In this document: piece after piece, positions 23,216 through 33,999 of the stretch
Numbering within the stretch: the first letter of the stretch is position 1
Layout: every line of letters begins with the position of its first letter
DNA from: Lunularia cruciata
Lineage: Eukaryota > Streptophyta > Marchantiopsida > Lunulariales > Lunulariaceae
Direction: 5' to 3'
NCBI GenBank assembly: GCA_948567375.1
Contig: OX419755.1
Coordinates: 37,453,001-37,517,000, forward strand
DNA: 64,000 nt
Position numbers and translations under genes: made by a program
Notes under the pieces: generated by a model
What the model was told of the DNA's origin: nothing
What the model saw: only the letters and a program-made list of their open reading frames with translations
Databases searched by the model: none

Positions 23216-24230
23216 TGATTGAAAGCCATAGAAGACAAAGATGAGCACTTTGCAAGAATAGGTGAGTTGGCAATACCAAAATAGTCAAAAGTGCAATGTA
23301 ACCCTATTGCAAAAGGAATCAAATGCAAACCTTCTATTGAAACTACAATTAGAGAGCAACTTGAACAATGAAAGAAGAAAAAAAGAGTAGTGGTGCAAGT
23401 TGTACCTAAGTCAAGAGAAGTGAGAGTATAAGCTATAAATGAGAAGGAAGTAACTCCATCCAAGCATCCCAAGATATATACTCAAGATGGCTCAAGAGGA
23501 GCAGAAGTTGCTAAACCATGCAAAGTAGAAGTGGTGATCTTGATTGTAGATGAACAAGAAATACACAACAAGGTGATCAAGACAAAAACCTCTTTAAGGC
23601 AAACCAATTTGGGGCTTTCCTCATTAGAGAATATGAGGAAGGTTTTACTCCCACTTTTAGATTTTATAGATTCAATTTTCCCACAATATGCTACATAGTG
23701 GCCAAAAGTCCATGCAACTACTTATCTTGTTAAGAAGATGCTTCAATTCTATATAATTATAGAGCTTACAAGAACTTGGATTGGGTGGAATTAGGGTATG
23801 ATGATTGATGTAATTAGAAGAAAGAGAAATCATCAGTGATCATCAGTGAACTCTAGAGTGAGAAGAAGAACTTAGATGCATACCATGTAGAATCTAAGCA
23901 AGACTTCCTTGAGATGAAGCAAATTGTGGATTCTATCATAGAGGATAATAAGAAGAAGATCTACAAGAACACAAGCATAATCATAACTTTGAACAAAAAA
24001 ATTAGATGTAGTGGAAGGGAAAAGAAGAGAACTAAAAAGCAAGCTAGACTTAAGGAGATGATTTCCAATAGAAATATAGAGAACAAGAGGAGGAGCTAGC
24101 TACATTCAAAACCAAATTCGGTGTATTATGAGTTCAAATAAAGGAGCTAGAAGAAAGAGAAAGAAGAATGGTTACAAAGATTAAAAAAATGAAGTTAAGA
24201 TACAAGGATAAGTTAAGCACTATCCTTGAT
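23216..24230 (+). pseudogene. Coiled-coil ORF of family CC, copy 2
   Basis: The plus strand reads AIEDKDEHFARIGELAIPK at about 23225-23280, matching the minus-strand copy at 21.8 kb. A basic region, a stretch around RGAEVAKPCKVEVVILIVDE and a coiled coil (MKQIVDSIIEDNKKKIYKNT, 23914-24099) follow. Several stops and frame changes break it. It ends shortly before the CC LTR at 24309. No enzyme domain is present. Confidence 0.5.
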
Positions 24231-24308
24231 GGATGAAGTGATAAGAGAGAATGAAACACAACACAAAACATTAGCCATTACTTCAAGAAGAAATCAACAA
24301 ACAATAGG

Positions 24309-25292
24309 TACCATGAGTTTCTAAAGATGTTGATGTGTCTAATTAGAAAAGCTAATTCTTGAGAATCCTAATAATGCACTTGTGGATCAAGATACCATGT
24401 AACTCATGAAGATATTACAATAATTCATGGAAGGAAACCTGAAACACCCATGGCAAAAGTTTGCTATTTAGTTAGCAACGGACCAACAAAGATCAACAAT
24501 AAAAATTAAAGAAAGTTGAAAGTTAAAATTAAGAAAATTTGTTTGTAGAATTATATATGATAGCACATAAAGAGGAAGATGATTATTAGTAGGAGTAGAA
24601 AAACATAACAATTAGTTAGACAATTTAAGCAGTTTAGTCTTTGGGAGTTATAGCTATTAGTTAGTTTTTAGAGTAACTATCATATGCACTAGCACTAGTA
24701 ACTACCACATGCACTTAAACTATGCATTTGAAGTGCCTACCATTCAGTCCATGATGAAAGCAAAGAAGATTAAGGAGTACACACTCCTTATTGCTTCCTC
24801 AATCCTTTGTGAAGTATCTCATTCTTTGTGTTGCACAAGTATTGGAGTGTTGGTTGCCTTGAGTGTTTGATCCTTGGTCTTTGCAACAAACTCCTAGAAG
24901 CAATGCATCAATGGAACTTGCAAGTATTTTAGCATTGATAATAGCCAAAGAATGTAAACTTAATACTTTTTGAGTAAGAAAATGCCTTCAAGGAAGAGAA
25001 GAACATATATTATGTGCAAAAGACCAAGATTGGGTTGCATCATCACTATCAAGATCAAAATGCTTTATTCGATGTGATTGTGAGTACTTTAGTTTCTCTT
25101 GTTTTTGTAGTGCACCTTTGTGCTGACATTACACTCTCTTGAATTGGTTTATACCCAAGAGGTTAAAACATGTAATAAAAAAGGATGCTTTGTGATATCT
25201 CTCTTTGCTTTAACCACTTTTTGGACCTATATCTTTGTAAGAATGATCTATTTCTTATCAAATTCCTACAATTTGACAATTGATTTGTATAC
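24309..25292 (+). repeat. CC-family LTR (3' LTR of copy 2)
   Basis: Begins around TACCATGAGTTTC, aligned with TGTTATGAGTTAC of the 20.8-kb copy, and shares AATGCACTTGTGGATCAAG, CACCCATGGC, TTTGATCCTTGGT, AGCAATGCATCAATGG and ACCCAAGAGGTTAAAACATG. The end is placed by alignment with the copies ending at 13536 and 27378 and is approximate. Confidence 0.7.
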
Positions 25293-26039
25293 ATCAAAAT
25301 ATAAATTTGTTCTCCTAAAATTTGAGGATCAAAAGAAGCAAAGCTATAATTCCAAGTATCTTAAATTTTCCTCCAAGCTCAATAAGAAATGGATCTCTTT
25401 CACTTCCTAAGCCCTTCCGTATATACTCACCAAAATTACTATGGTAATTTGGTCTCACATGCCTCTACTTGAATAATTACCTAACAACAAACCATAGAGG
25501 TTTGAGGTTCCTATCCAAAGGTCTATGCTGAGCAAAAGGAATCACTTGCTGTGGTACCCACGTTTTTCATTTTGGACGAGTTTTGAAGAAGAAGTGTCTT
25601 GCTGAAACCAAATTGAAACCAAATGGAGAAGAAATGAGAGGAAATTTGTCTTTTGATCAAGCCCGAGGAAGTCGACTTTGTGTCAGATGAAGACGGACTC
25701 AGCCAGGATTGAAAGAGCGCAAACCCAAAGGAGGAATGGAAGTTACTGGTCGAGATTCTTGCGGGGGCTATATCTCAGTGACGACAAGTCCAAATCAAAC
25801 GTGCTATATCTCGTTGAAAGCGTCTTGTTCAGGGCTTTCAGTTGCCACCAAAATCGCAAAGTTTAGAGGTCTATAAAAGAAGTTACAAGCATTTGAAGTT
25901 TTGGGAGTAGATGTATATAGTAAGTTAGTGTCTTCGGGTTGATGTCTTTGGACTTTGGACTTGAAGTTTACACAACTTTGGGTTAGAAGCTTCTTCGCCT
26001 CAAGATGAAGATGACTGTATCTGAGATAGTCAAACCTCG
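25293..26039. other. CpG-retaining, LTR-like stretch without gene
   Basis: From about 25540 the composition changes: CG dinucleotides become common (GTCGACTTTG, GTGACGACAAG, AACGTGC, CTCGTTGAAAGCGTC), unlike the flanks. The block with CTATATCTC and AAAGCGTCTTG resembles U3 sequence of plant LTRs. GTCTATAAAAG near 25870 could be a TATA box. Probably a younger insertion reaching to 27378. Confidence 0.4.
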
Positions 26040-26586
26040 GAGTGCAATCAAGATAACTTCAAGAATCTTGCCAGAGGCGTTAGAGAAGTTAGAGTAAGGA
26101 AAAAAATATTTAGAATACCCATGACTTCAATTTCAGTTTTGATTGAAGATATGATAGAATTAGAAGAGAAATAGCAGTAGTGAATAAACCCAAAATGCAA
26201 GATCAGATTGTAAGGGTCAGTAACATGAGAGATTATGAGAACGTGGGTTACAAATTGAAGGTGTAGATCGTGTACCCATACTTTCAATTACAATTCTTGA
26301 TGAGGATATAGTAGAATTAGCAAAGGAATTGATTGTAATTAGACCTGATGTTGCAAAAGTAGGAGTACATGTGTCATCGGACTTGTTATTTGATACATTA
26401 GAGAAGAGTGGGTCAGGAGATAAGGATGTAGATGGATTACCTATGAGCTCAATTGTAGATTGTAGTGAAGAGATAGTAGAAGTAGTGAAGGAATTAGTAG
26501 TTGTATCTATACCCAAAGAAGGAGCAGTACTAAGAAGATCATCGGGTTTGGAAGCCGATGATGAAGTAGACATTGGATCGGGGTAA
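26040..26586 (+). pseudogene. Acidic tandem-repeat coding relic
   Basis: Three degenerate units start at about 26119, 26274 and 26437 (spacing 155 and 163 bp). Each codes for a P-[MI]-x-S-I then (E/D)-(E/D)-I-V-E-x pattern, for example VPILSITILDEDIVELAKEL. The last part is open from 26329 to 26586 (85 residues, acidic, ending EADDEVDIGSG). The minus-strand ORF over the same bases is a shadow. I recognise no family; it may be the acidic C-terminal part of an LTR-element protein, since a CC-type LTR follows. Confidence 0.4.
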
Positions 26587-26699
26587 GTAACAATGTTGAG
26601 ATAGGAAGAGGCAGATATGAAGAGATGGATTGTCAGTTTGGATCTATAGGTAGGAAGAGATGTTAGGAAGCGGTGCATAGGTAGGAAGAACTGCCGTTT

Positions 26700-27378
26700 G
26701 CTTCAGTATTTAAGGGGAGCATTAGTAGTACTATGTTGTTCAGTATTCATATTTCTGAAGATAGATAAAGCGTAGTGTTGTTTCTAATGCTCGTCGCTTG
26801 AGCTTAATTCCGATTGTCAATTCTGTGTTTGTGTTTGTGAGTGTGTTGAGAATTCCAAAGTGCAAGTCACTGTGTCTGTGGATGTTGGATTCTGCAGCCT
26901 TGATCTTCATTTTGTGTGTTTGATCCTGAGTGAAGTGCATCGGAGCAATGCCTTGATAGATCTGAGAGGAATTATAGTGTTGGTAGTATTCTACATTTGT
27001 GAGTGCACCACAAAGTTGATGTGAAGCAATTTTTATCAAGGAAGTTGTGCCTTCAGTGGAGGGATGGAACACAATTTTGAGGCAAAATCCTTTTTCCCAG
27101 TGAAGTGCCGTCTTCGGGAGAATCTGAATCATCACAATCAAGAGTTGTTTGGACAGAATTTTCTATGTTGTGATTATATGTGTGTGTAGTTGTGAAAAGA
27201 TTGTGAGCTTGTTACTCTCTTATGGGTGTAGTTTCTACCTGAGAGATTAAAGAAGAAATCAAGAAGAACTACAAGTTACTGTTTGACTTTGTATTTGACC
27301 AATTCTGAATAGTATCTCTGCGTGAACAAACTTTACTTACCCGATTATTGCAAAAGTGATATTTGCCGGGTTGTTACA
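26700..27378 (+). repeat. CC-related LTR, plus strand, better preserved
   Basis: Shares the CC LTR series TTTGATCCTGAGT, GGAGCAATGCCTTGATAG, ACCTGAGAGATTAAAGAAG and ATCTCTGCGTGAACAAAC. It ends GGGTTGTTACA at 27378. CpG sites are kept far more than in the other CC LTRs. Start approximate. Confidence 0.6.
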
Positions 27379-27749
27379 CTTGCCTAGCCAAAGGCAAGCA
27401 TTCACTTGGAAGGATTTTAATTCCTTTCCAAAGGCAAGAAAACCTTTGAGGAAACAAGTTACGTCCAAAGTTAAGATTTGTTTATACACTTACTATTCTA
27501 GATGTTTTCTCCTTGAATAATTTCAACACTATAGCCACTCACAAGGCCTTCAAGGCATTGCTCCTATAATATCACCTTTACTTCCAAGGATCAAACACAC
27601 ACAAAGAAGAAAAAAATGCTTACTACAAAGATTCAATAAGGGTCCTTTCACTTATTAACCATTGAACTGAAAAAAATAGCACATCAAGTGCTTGGCATTA
27701 AATACCATGCCATTCAAAACTAAACACTATGCTAATACATCATGTTGAT
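27379..27749 (-). repeat. CC-family LTR fragment, minus strand
   Basis: Contains AAGGCATTGCTCC, AAGGATCAAACACAC and CTTTCACTTATTAACC, the reverse-strand forms of the CC LTR blocks, in the same order as at 20.1-20.4 kb. The U3 part seems missing. It abuts the plus-strand LTR that ends at 27378. Confidence 0.55.
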
Positions 27750-29010
27750 CTAAATCCTTAGTATGAACATATATACATCCCTTTGAAAAGGGCACAAACT
27801 AACTCCAAGGGAATCAAAGTCCTTCCTAAGGCTAACTTCCTCTATCTTCTCAAGCACATTTGCAAAAATTCTTTCTAACTTCTCCACTATAGACTTCAAA
27901 GTACAATTTAAGTAATCTCTAGTCTCTAAGGTTTTCCTTTGCATCCTATCTACAAATTTCAGTGCTTCCTCTTCCCACTTCTTTCCTTTGCTCTTTTCAT
28001 TTTACTCCTAAGTTTTGAAGTAAATTAATTCTCATCCAACAAGATATATCCTACAAACTCATCCAAGACTACTTCTAGTTTTCTACAAAAATTATCTACT
28101 CTTTTCTTTGGACCTAAGGTTGCTCCTTTTCCTTTACTTATGGTTTCTTTGGCTCTCAACCTGCTCCTATCTCCTTGCTTGCTGGATTAGTCTCCATCTT
28201 TTTGACTTGGGTGCCTTGATCATGCACCTTAACTTCTCCTTGAAATCTTTTAACTCCACCACCTTTGCTTTTGCACCGCCACCCACACTTGTTCTTTGCT
28301 AATTGTTTCCTCTTGCATCTTCCTATATTCTATCTCTTTCTTGGCCAACTCCTATCCAAGTCCTACTTTGGTCAATTCTACCATGACCTCTGTCTTTACT
28401 CAGTCTCTCCAAAGGGCTTCCACTTCAACCTTTAAAATTTCCTCTTGTGCTACATCCTCGGTCATCAAGGTTGTATTCTTTTCCTTCATCATGTTTAGAT
28501 CTTCCTTTATTGATTCCACTAAAGAATTTTCTTCCCCCATCACTCCTTTTGCATTTCTAACCCTTTTTGAAGAACATAAATCTCACTCTATCATTCCTTC
28601 AAGGTGGTATGCATCCACATTGGTAGGTTACTTAATCACTCTACTCCAAATTGCCTTTATTCCTTATAGACGCTTGTCAAGAATTGATTCATTGGAACCA
28701 CTCCCTCTATCAAGACATCTAAGATTGTATTTTCAACACCCTCTAGTTACTCTTATGCCACTTGTTCTATGTCTACTTCACCTTTGGGTTCAATCAACGT
28801 ACTTCTCACTTTCTGGAAGGATGCCTTCACCTTTGGCGCATGAACCTCCACTTTGCATGTCTCTTCCCCAAACATTTGCTTCTTTTTGTTCCTCTGGTGG
28901 TGTATAGCCCTTTGGAAATAGACCACCTATTCCTAAATTCCCAAAATTTTGATCAACTTCAAAATCCTTCATTGACTCCTCATTCAAATATCAGACTTCT
29001 TTGACTTAGC
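27750..29010 (-). pseudogene. Coiled-coil ORF of family CC, copy 3
   Basis: The minus strand reads FEVDQNFGNLGIGGLFPKG near 28920-28960, matching the D-x-x-F-x-x-[IL]-G motif of the other copies. Coil-forming stretches follow (ESIKEDLNMMKEKN about 28490-28530; LKSIVEKLERIFANVLEKIE 27840-27910). Stops and frameshifts are frequent. A 203-residue ORF on the plus strand (28296-28907) is the antisense shadow: its Ser/Leu/Phe-rich peptide comes from the Glu/Lys-rich coil codons. Confidence 0.45.
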
Positions 29011-30109
29011 ACCAGATTATGTAGTAGATGTAGATGAAATCTCCTACACATATTCAATGGAACTAGCTAGATCTCTATCTTTCCATGTCTTCTTCTTTGA
29101 ATGAGAGTGCATTGCCTTGTTGAGTTGGTTGCATTCTATTTCCTTGAATTGATCTATCTTTCAACTAGACTTACTACTTCTTCCTTTAGCTTCTTTGACC
29201 CTTTGTCCTTTCTTGCCACCTCTACCTATTTCTAGTTTGTGTCTGCCTTTCCACCCTTCCCAAGAACAACACCCATCTTGGTTGGGTGCTCATGTAGGCT
29301 TCATCAAGACAATGACTAAGGAATGCCTTCTTGTCCTCTTCATACAACAACCCAAGACATATGTAAAAGTGTATGAAAAATAGTACTAAGTAATGTGGTC
29401 CTTTCTCTACAAAGGAATAGTACATATAATAGACTCTATTATGGGAGATCATCACCAAGTCTATTGGCTTCCTTGCAAATCCTTTCCCAGGGAATAAGAC
29501 TTAGTTGACTGTTGTCGTCAAGAAAACAATCTATATGTTACATTAGTGCTATTAAGTATGGTAGTAAAGTAGTAGAAAATTATGTGTTTTTAGTAAAAGT
29601 GCTAGTTGTAGGCAATAGTTTTTTGGATTCTTATAGTGAATTTTAGTATTTGTGTGAACTTTCTAGGTAGTAACTTTGATAGCTGCCAAAATAGTGGGCT
29701 GCTATATGTTGTAGGTAGCCGTAAGTAGAGAAGGTAAGAAGAGGAGGATTTTATCACCTATAGGATTTTGCGTAAAATGCCCCCTATATACCCTCAAATG
29801 GGACAAAATCATTTATCCCAGTGCTTGAATTTTGTAGTACCGTTTGGTGTTGGTTCCATAGAAATTTAGTTGGGGTTGCAGTGGCAATTTTGGGGAGAAA
29901 TGGCACTTTTGGAGGTCATTTCTTGCCTAGCAAGAGCTGATAATGGTTATGAGCAAAATGGCTGTGAGTTTTTTGTCTGGAAACTTTTCTGCATAGGAGT
30001 AGAGAACAAAGGAGATTATTATCAAAGAAAAGTTGGATAGTGGGGTTTTAGGGGCAAGGTGTGAAAAAAGAGAATATTGGGGGACTGTGGCATCTTCAGC
30101 AAAGTTCAA
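29011..30109. other. No gene seen; possible LTR/leader sequence
   Basis: 29222-29458 minus has LLYEEDKKAFLSHCLDEAY, perhaps more of the CC reading frame. 29500-30100 looks like LTR or leader (CTATATACCCTC near 29787), but no second copy identifies it. Confidence 0.35.
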
Positions 30110-30343
30110 GTTTTGAAGGAGAGTATAGTGACAGGAATGTAACGAAGGAAGAGAGAGGTTGGGGAATTGAAGGAGAGTTTTGGACAGGAATGTAATGAAA
30201 GGAGAGAGAGTTCAGACAAGAATGGAAGGAGAGTTTTGGACAGGAATGTAACAAAGTGTGAGAGAGTTCAGACAGGAATCGAAGGAGATACCTTCCTTGG
30301 ATTCCTGTGACATGAAGGAGCATATGAGAGAAGAGGAGAGAGA

Positions 30344-30900
30344 GTTCATACAGGAATCAAGGGAGGGTTGTGACAGGAAGGAAGGAGCACAGGAGAGAGT
30401 TTTTGAGGAATCAAAGGAGGGCTTTGACAGGAAGAAATGAATAGAGGAGAGAGTTTTTGAGGAATCAAAGAGAGAGAGTTTAGACAGGAATCAAAGGAGA
30501 TACCCTCCTTTGATTCCTATGATAGGAAGGAACAGAAGAGAGAAGAGGAGAGAGAGTTCATACAGGAATCAAGGGAGGGTTGTGACAAGAAAGAAGGATC
30601 ACAAGAGAGAGTTTTTGAGGAATCAAAGGAGGGCTTTGACAGGAAGAAATGAATAGAGGAGAGAGTTTTTGAGGAATCAAAGAGAGAGAGTTCAGACAGG
30701 AATCGAAGGAGATACCCTCCTTTGATTCTTGTGATAGGAAGGAACAGAAGAGAGAAGAGGAGAGAGAGTTCATACAAGAATCAAAGGAGGGTTGTGACAG
30801 GAAGGAAGGAATAGAAGAAAGAGTTTTTGAGGAATCAAAGGAAGGCTGTGACAGGAAGGAAGGAACAGAGCAGAGAGTTTTTGAGGAATCAAAGGAGGGC
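30344..30900 (+). repeat. 212-bp tandem array, about 2.6 units
   Basis: GTTCATACA occurs at 30344, 30556 and 30768, an exact 212-base spacing. Units share order and near-identical sequence, including the sub-repeat GAGTTTTTGAGGAATCAAAG. A partial unit with the hairpin lies upstream (about 30270). Near identity suggests recent expansion or homogenisation. Confidence 0.88.
30487..30517. repeat. Perfect 13-bp hairpin within the 212-bp unit
   Basis: GGAATCAAAGGAG, a 5-base loop ATACC, then CTCCTTTGATTCC. Versions with one or a few mismatches occur about 212 bp to either side (near 30275 and 30699), so the hairpin is part of the repeat unit. Confidence 0.85.
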
Positions 30901-31679
30901 TAGGATAGGAATAGAGGGAAAGTAGAGAGCATTGGGATAGGAATCAAAGGAAGCCGGATAGAGGGAACCATTGATAGGAAAAGAGTGGAAAGGATAGAAA
31001 ACAAAGAAGAATCAAGAAGAAGGAAACTAGTTATAGGAAGGTTTGAAGGGATTGAATAGGAAGTGGAAAAACAAGAGTCAGCTTGAGAAATAGCAAAAGG
31101 TGGAAAAGATAGGAGAGAGATCAAAGACCATCAACAAAGAAGAAAAAGGCAAGAAAGAGTTAGAAGAACATCAATAGGGTGTAGGATCAAACTGAAGAAT
31201 TTCCTAGCATGTAAAGAGGGTTGGAGAGATGAATGGTGATTGAACTTCTTGTCAAATCTAGGTGCTCTTAGGAATATTTCCTGCAAGGCATGTCCTATCG
31301 TTTGGCTCATGATTGCAATTGAATATGCTTTGAGGCTCACCGTTGAGAGTTGTCCTCTACTATTTCTAGGCAGATTAGGTGGCAGATGTGTATTCATCAT
31401 GAGTGGAGTTGGATGTGGGGAATGTATGTGGAAATTATAATGAAGAAAAACATCTATGAAAAATGAAATACTTAACATTGCAATAAAAGTTGTCAGTTGT
31501 GTGTGATAAGAGATTAAATAGAAGTGAATAATTGTTGTTTCTCAATCTACTTTGGCTTTACAGACCTCAATATAATCAAGGGTTTGAGTGCTAGTTTGAT
31601 CATTCTTGGAGTTACTAGAGAGAACAAGATCAGATTGATTGTTGAATAAAAATACCTAAAGAAGCCATCATTAGAGTTA

Positions 31680-31721
31680 TGTAATAACTGCAAGAAACTG
31701 GAGCACATTGCATTAGTTGTT
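31680..31721 (+). pseudogene. Decayed zinc-knuckle relic
   Basis: Reads C-NN-C-KKLE-H-IALV-V, a CX2CX4HX4C knuckle with the last Cys lost, followed by a basic VAKKN. Upstream residues KKPSLELC fit a Gag nucleocapsid. It suggests a Gag relic on the plus strand around 31.5-31.75 kb. The family (Copia or Gypsy) is not determined. Confidence 0.35.
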
Positions 31722-32979
31722 GTAGCCAAGAAGAATTAAAGGAAACTTAGCAATAGGTTCTTTGTACAAGTTTGGTAGTCACTGAAAGTTCATAGTCCCA
31801 TCTATTAGATTTTATGCATGCCACTTGTGCCATTGCAAATTGTGAAGTCTAGGTGCAAGCAGCTAGGTACTTGATGCATTCTTGAGACCATACAATCCCT
31901 ATGACACCATCACATAGGTTGTCCTACTAGGTTTGAATATTTTTAACCTCGCTAGGATGACTTCCACTTGGGCTAGATCTTTATAATTTCCTACATTCCA
32001 CTTATTCTTGTTGTCCTTTGGTACATTAAGCAGATGTGCTGACAAATTTGATGCCCTCTTGGCATTGAGGAACATGGAATTCTACCTCAGTCCACCTTTG
32101 GCCCTTGCATCATTTCCAAGCACTTCTCTCCAATTTGTATATGTTCATAAATGTGGATTTCCCCTTAGTCCAAGCTGGTATCAAAGAATGCCTTGTTTGA
32201 TTTCTTGTCCTATCTGGATGGATGTGTAGGACCAGTTCCACAATTGGAATGTCAACCCTTTACTCTCCAAGAAATATTTCCTTCTGAACATCTCCCAAGG
32301 ATTAACTTTGGAAACTTTAAAGTCAAAGGTCTATCACTTTCTAACCTCTACCTTTACCTTAATATGAGTGAACTATGGTAAACATACAAGAACTCTTACC
32401 TTCAGATTTCACTCTCCACTCTACTAGCCCTTGAAAATCTAATGTGCCCTTCTTTGTGCTAGATAATTGCAAAAAAATAATTGAGCAAATGTGAGCATGC
32501 TCAAGGTGTTGTATCCACATATAATTCTTTGTCCTTCCTGTGTACATATATTGAGGTGATTGATCCTTGTCCATCCTTCTTGGATTGATAGAAGAGTGTT
32601 CAATCCTTGATAACTCCTCAAAGAATTGCCAAATTTCCCAAGGTTGGTTCTTCTTGAAGTCATGCTTCCCAAGGTGGTGTTCTAACTTTCACACATGCAA
32701 GGGTGAGATTGTACTCAAACCTACATGTGCAAAAAAACCTACTCCTTTTGGTCACCTAAGAAATCCGTCTTGGCTTTTCTAGAAGTCATTCCTTCTCATG
32801 TCTTTTTTTGGAATTACATCACTTTGGATAGGTTTTGCATTCCTTTGGAGTTAGTGCAATCAATTGATATGAACTTCATTCCTTTGGAGATAATAAAAAT
32901 TCCTTTGAAAAGTCCTATATTCCTTTGGAAAGGCTAGAAAATTCTTATTCTACCTACAAACAAGGCTAAAAAATATCAA
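31722..32979. other. No gene seen
   Basis: Short overlapping ORFs on both strands, none with motifs. Confidence 0.4.
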
Positions 32980-33365
32980 AAATAATTAAAACTTCACACT
33001 TTTTAGAATTTATAGGACTAAGGGTTCCTTTCTTGGAGTGCAAGCTAGAGTAGATGTTTACTTGTTGTGTAAACTAAGCTAGCTGTCACCTTTGCATACA
33101 AGTTACACAATTCTTGGAAGGTTCTTAGAAGATTCTCAACCAAAGATTCCTAGCATTCTTAGTTTATGTAGTTCTACCTCCTTTTTTGCAATATATAGTT
33201 GATTCCACTAAGTCTATGATTAACTCTATATTATTATATATTCTTCCATTGCTAGTAGGTGATGTTCTCATTGCCATGGACTCTTCAAAATTATAGATAG
33301 CTACTTGGACATTTTTTCCATATTATTATATAGTCTAATAACTCTTTTATTAACTCCATATTATT
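32980..33365 (-). repeat. E3 3' LTR, partial
   Basis: Shares with 42918-43352 the blocks TTTCTTGGAGTGCAAGCTAG, AACTAAGCTAGCTGTC, GAAGATTCTCA and GTTCTACCTCCTTTTT. The low end is eroded. The high end is uncertain because a 130-bp duplication crosses the LTR/internal boundary. Confidence 0.6.
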
Positions 33366-33450
33366 ATATATTCTCCCACCACTAGTTGGTGATGTCCTCA
33401 TTACCATGGACTCTTCAAAATTTCAGATAGTTGCTTGCACATTTTGGAGG
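33225..33450 (-). repeat. 130-bp tandem duplication at the E3 LTR boundary
   Basis: CCATGGACTCTTCAAAATT recurs 130 bases apart (33274 and 33404), and the flanking TATTATTATATATTC and GGTGATGT-CTCATT blocks repeat too. It would duplicate the polypurine/LTR edge. Confidence 0.75.
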
Positions 33451-33999
33451 TGAGAACAAGGCTTTCATGTGGCATCATGAAGAGGATACCCTTTCCAAAT
33501 GATTTTTTATCTAGTTTATTATTGGCAACTATGTTAGATATCACAACGTGCAAGGATACAATCAAATTTGTATTATTTATGATCATTAATATAGATTGGA
33601 GGAGGAGGAGGTTAGATATGAGTAGAGAAGGAAGTTGGGTTAGAAACAAAGGGTTTTAATTTTGAGATGTGGAAAACTGGATTGGATCTTCATGTGATTA
33701 GGAAGTGCAAGTTTGTAGACAACAAGAGAAATGATCTAAGTAATATCAAATAGACACATCCAATTAGAGTCAAGAAGGAGAGGAAGGGTACTAGAAAATA
33801 GCATAACCTTATCACCTATCTAAAAATTTAGATCTTGATGATGTAGATAAACATGTTATTTTTGTTTATTTTGAGTAGTAAAGAGATGAGACTTGGCTTG
33901 GTATAAGGACTTAGATAACATGGGCAAGAAGGTAGAAGTATGAGGAACATGAGATGGTGGTAGAAAAAAAAGAGAATCTAGAATATGTAGATCTTGTCA
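33451..33999 (-). pseudogene. E3 integrase, C-terminal part
   Basis: The minus strand shows a YQAKSHLFT-like block, NF-IGDKVMLF and VVYKLALPNHMKI, the order seen in the C-terminal integrase region of chromoviruses. It is broken by stops. It continues the integrase at 34579-35193 once the LTR-F copy is removed. Confidence 0.65.

Larger units (their letters stand above)
30110..31130 (+). repeat. Purine-rich repeat tract
   Basis: About 1 kb whose plus strand is dominated by A and G, built from variants of GAGAGAGTT, CAGGAATCAAAGGAGGG and TGACAGGAAGGAAGG. The ordered core is the 212-bp tandem array listed separately. ORFs on either strand here (for example 30258-30440 plus, Glu/Arg/Lys-rich; 30517-30777 minus, Ser/Leu/Phe-rich) follow from the composition. 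Confidence 0.85.

Noticed and set aside
26217-26678. 153-residue minus-strand Ser/Thr-rich ORF
   Set aside because: Shadow of the acidic tandem repeat, whose plus-strand reading is conserved between units.
28296-28907. 203-residue plus-strand ORF
   Set aside because: Rich in Ser, Leu and Phe with no motif; it is antisense to the Glu/Lys-rich coiled-coil frame of CC copy 3.
30517-30777. Overlapping minus-strand ORFs in the purine-rich tract
   Set aside because: Repeat composition alone removes stops on the pyrimidine strand; peptides are low-complexity Ser/Leu/Phe.
31131-31478. 115-residue minus ORF and 66-residue plus ORF over the same bases
   Set aside because: Neither shows a known domain, and I could not decide between the strands, so it is not listed as a gene.
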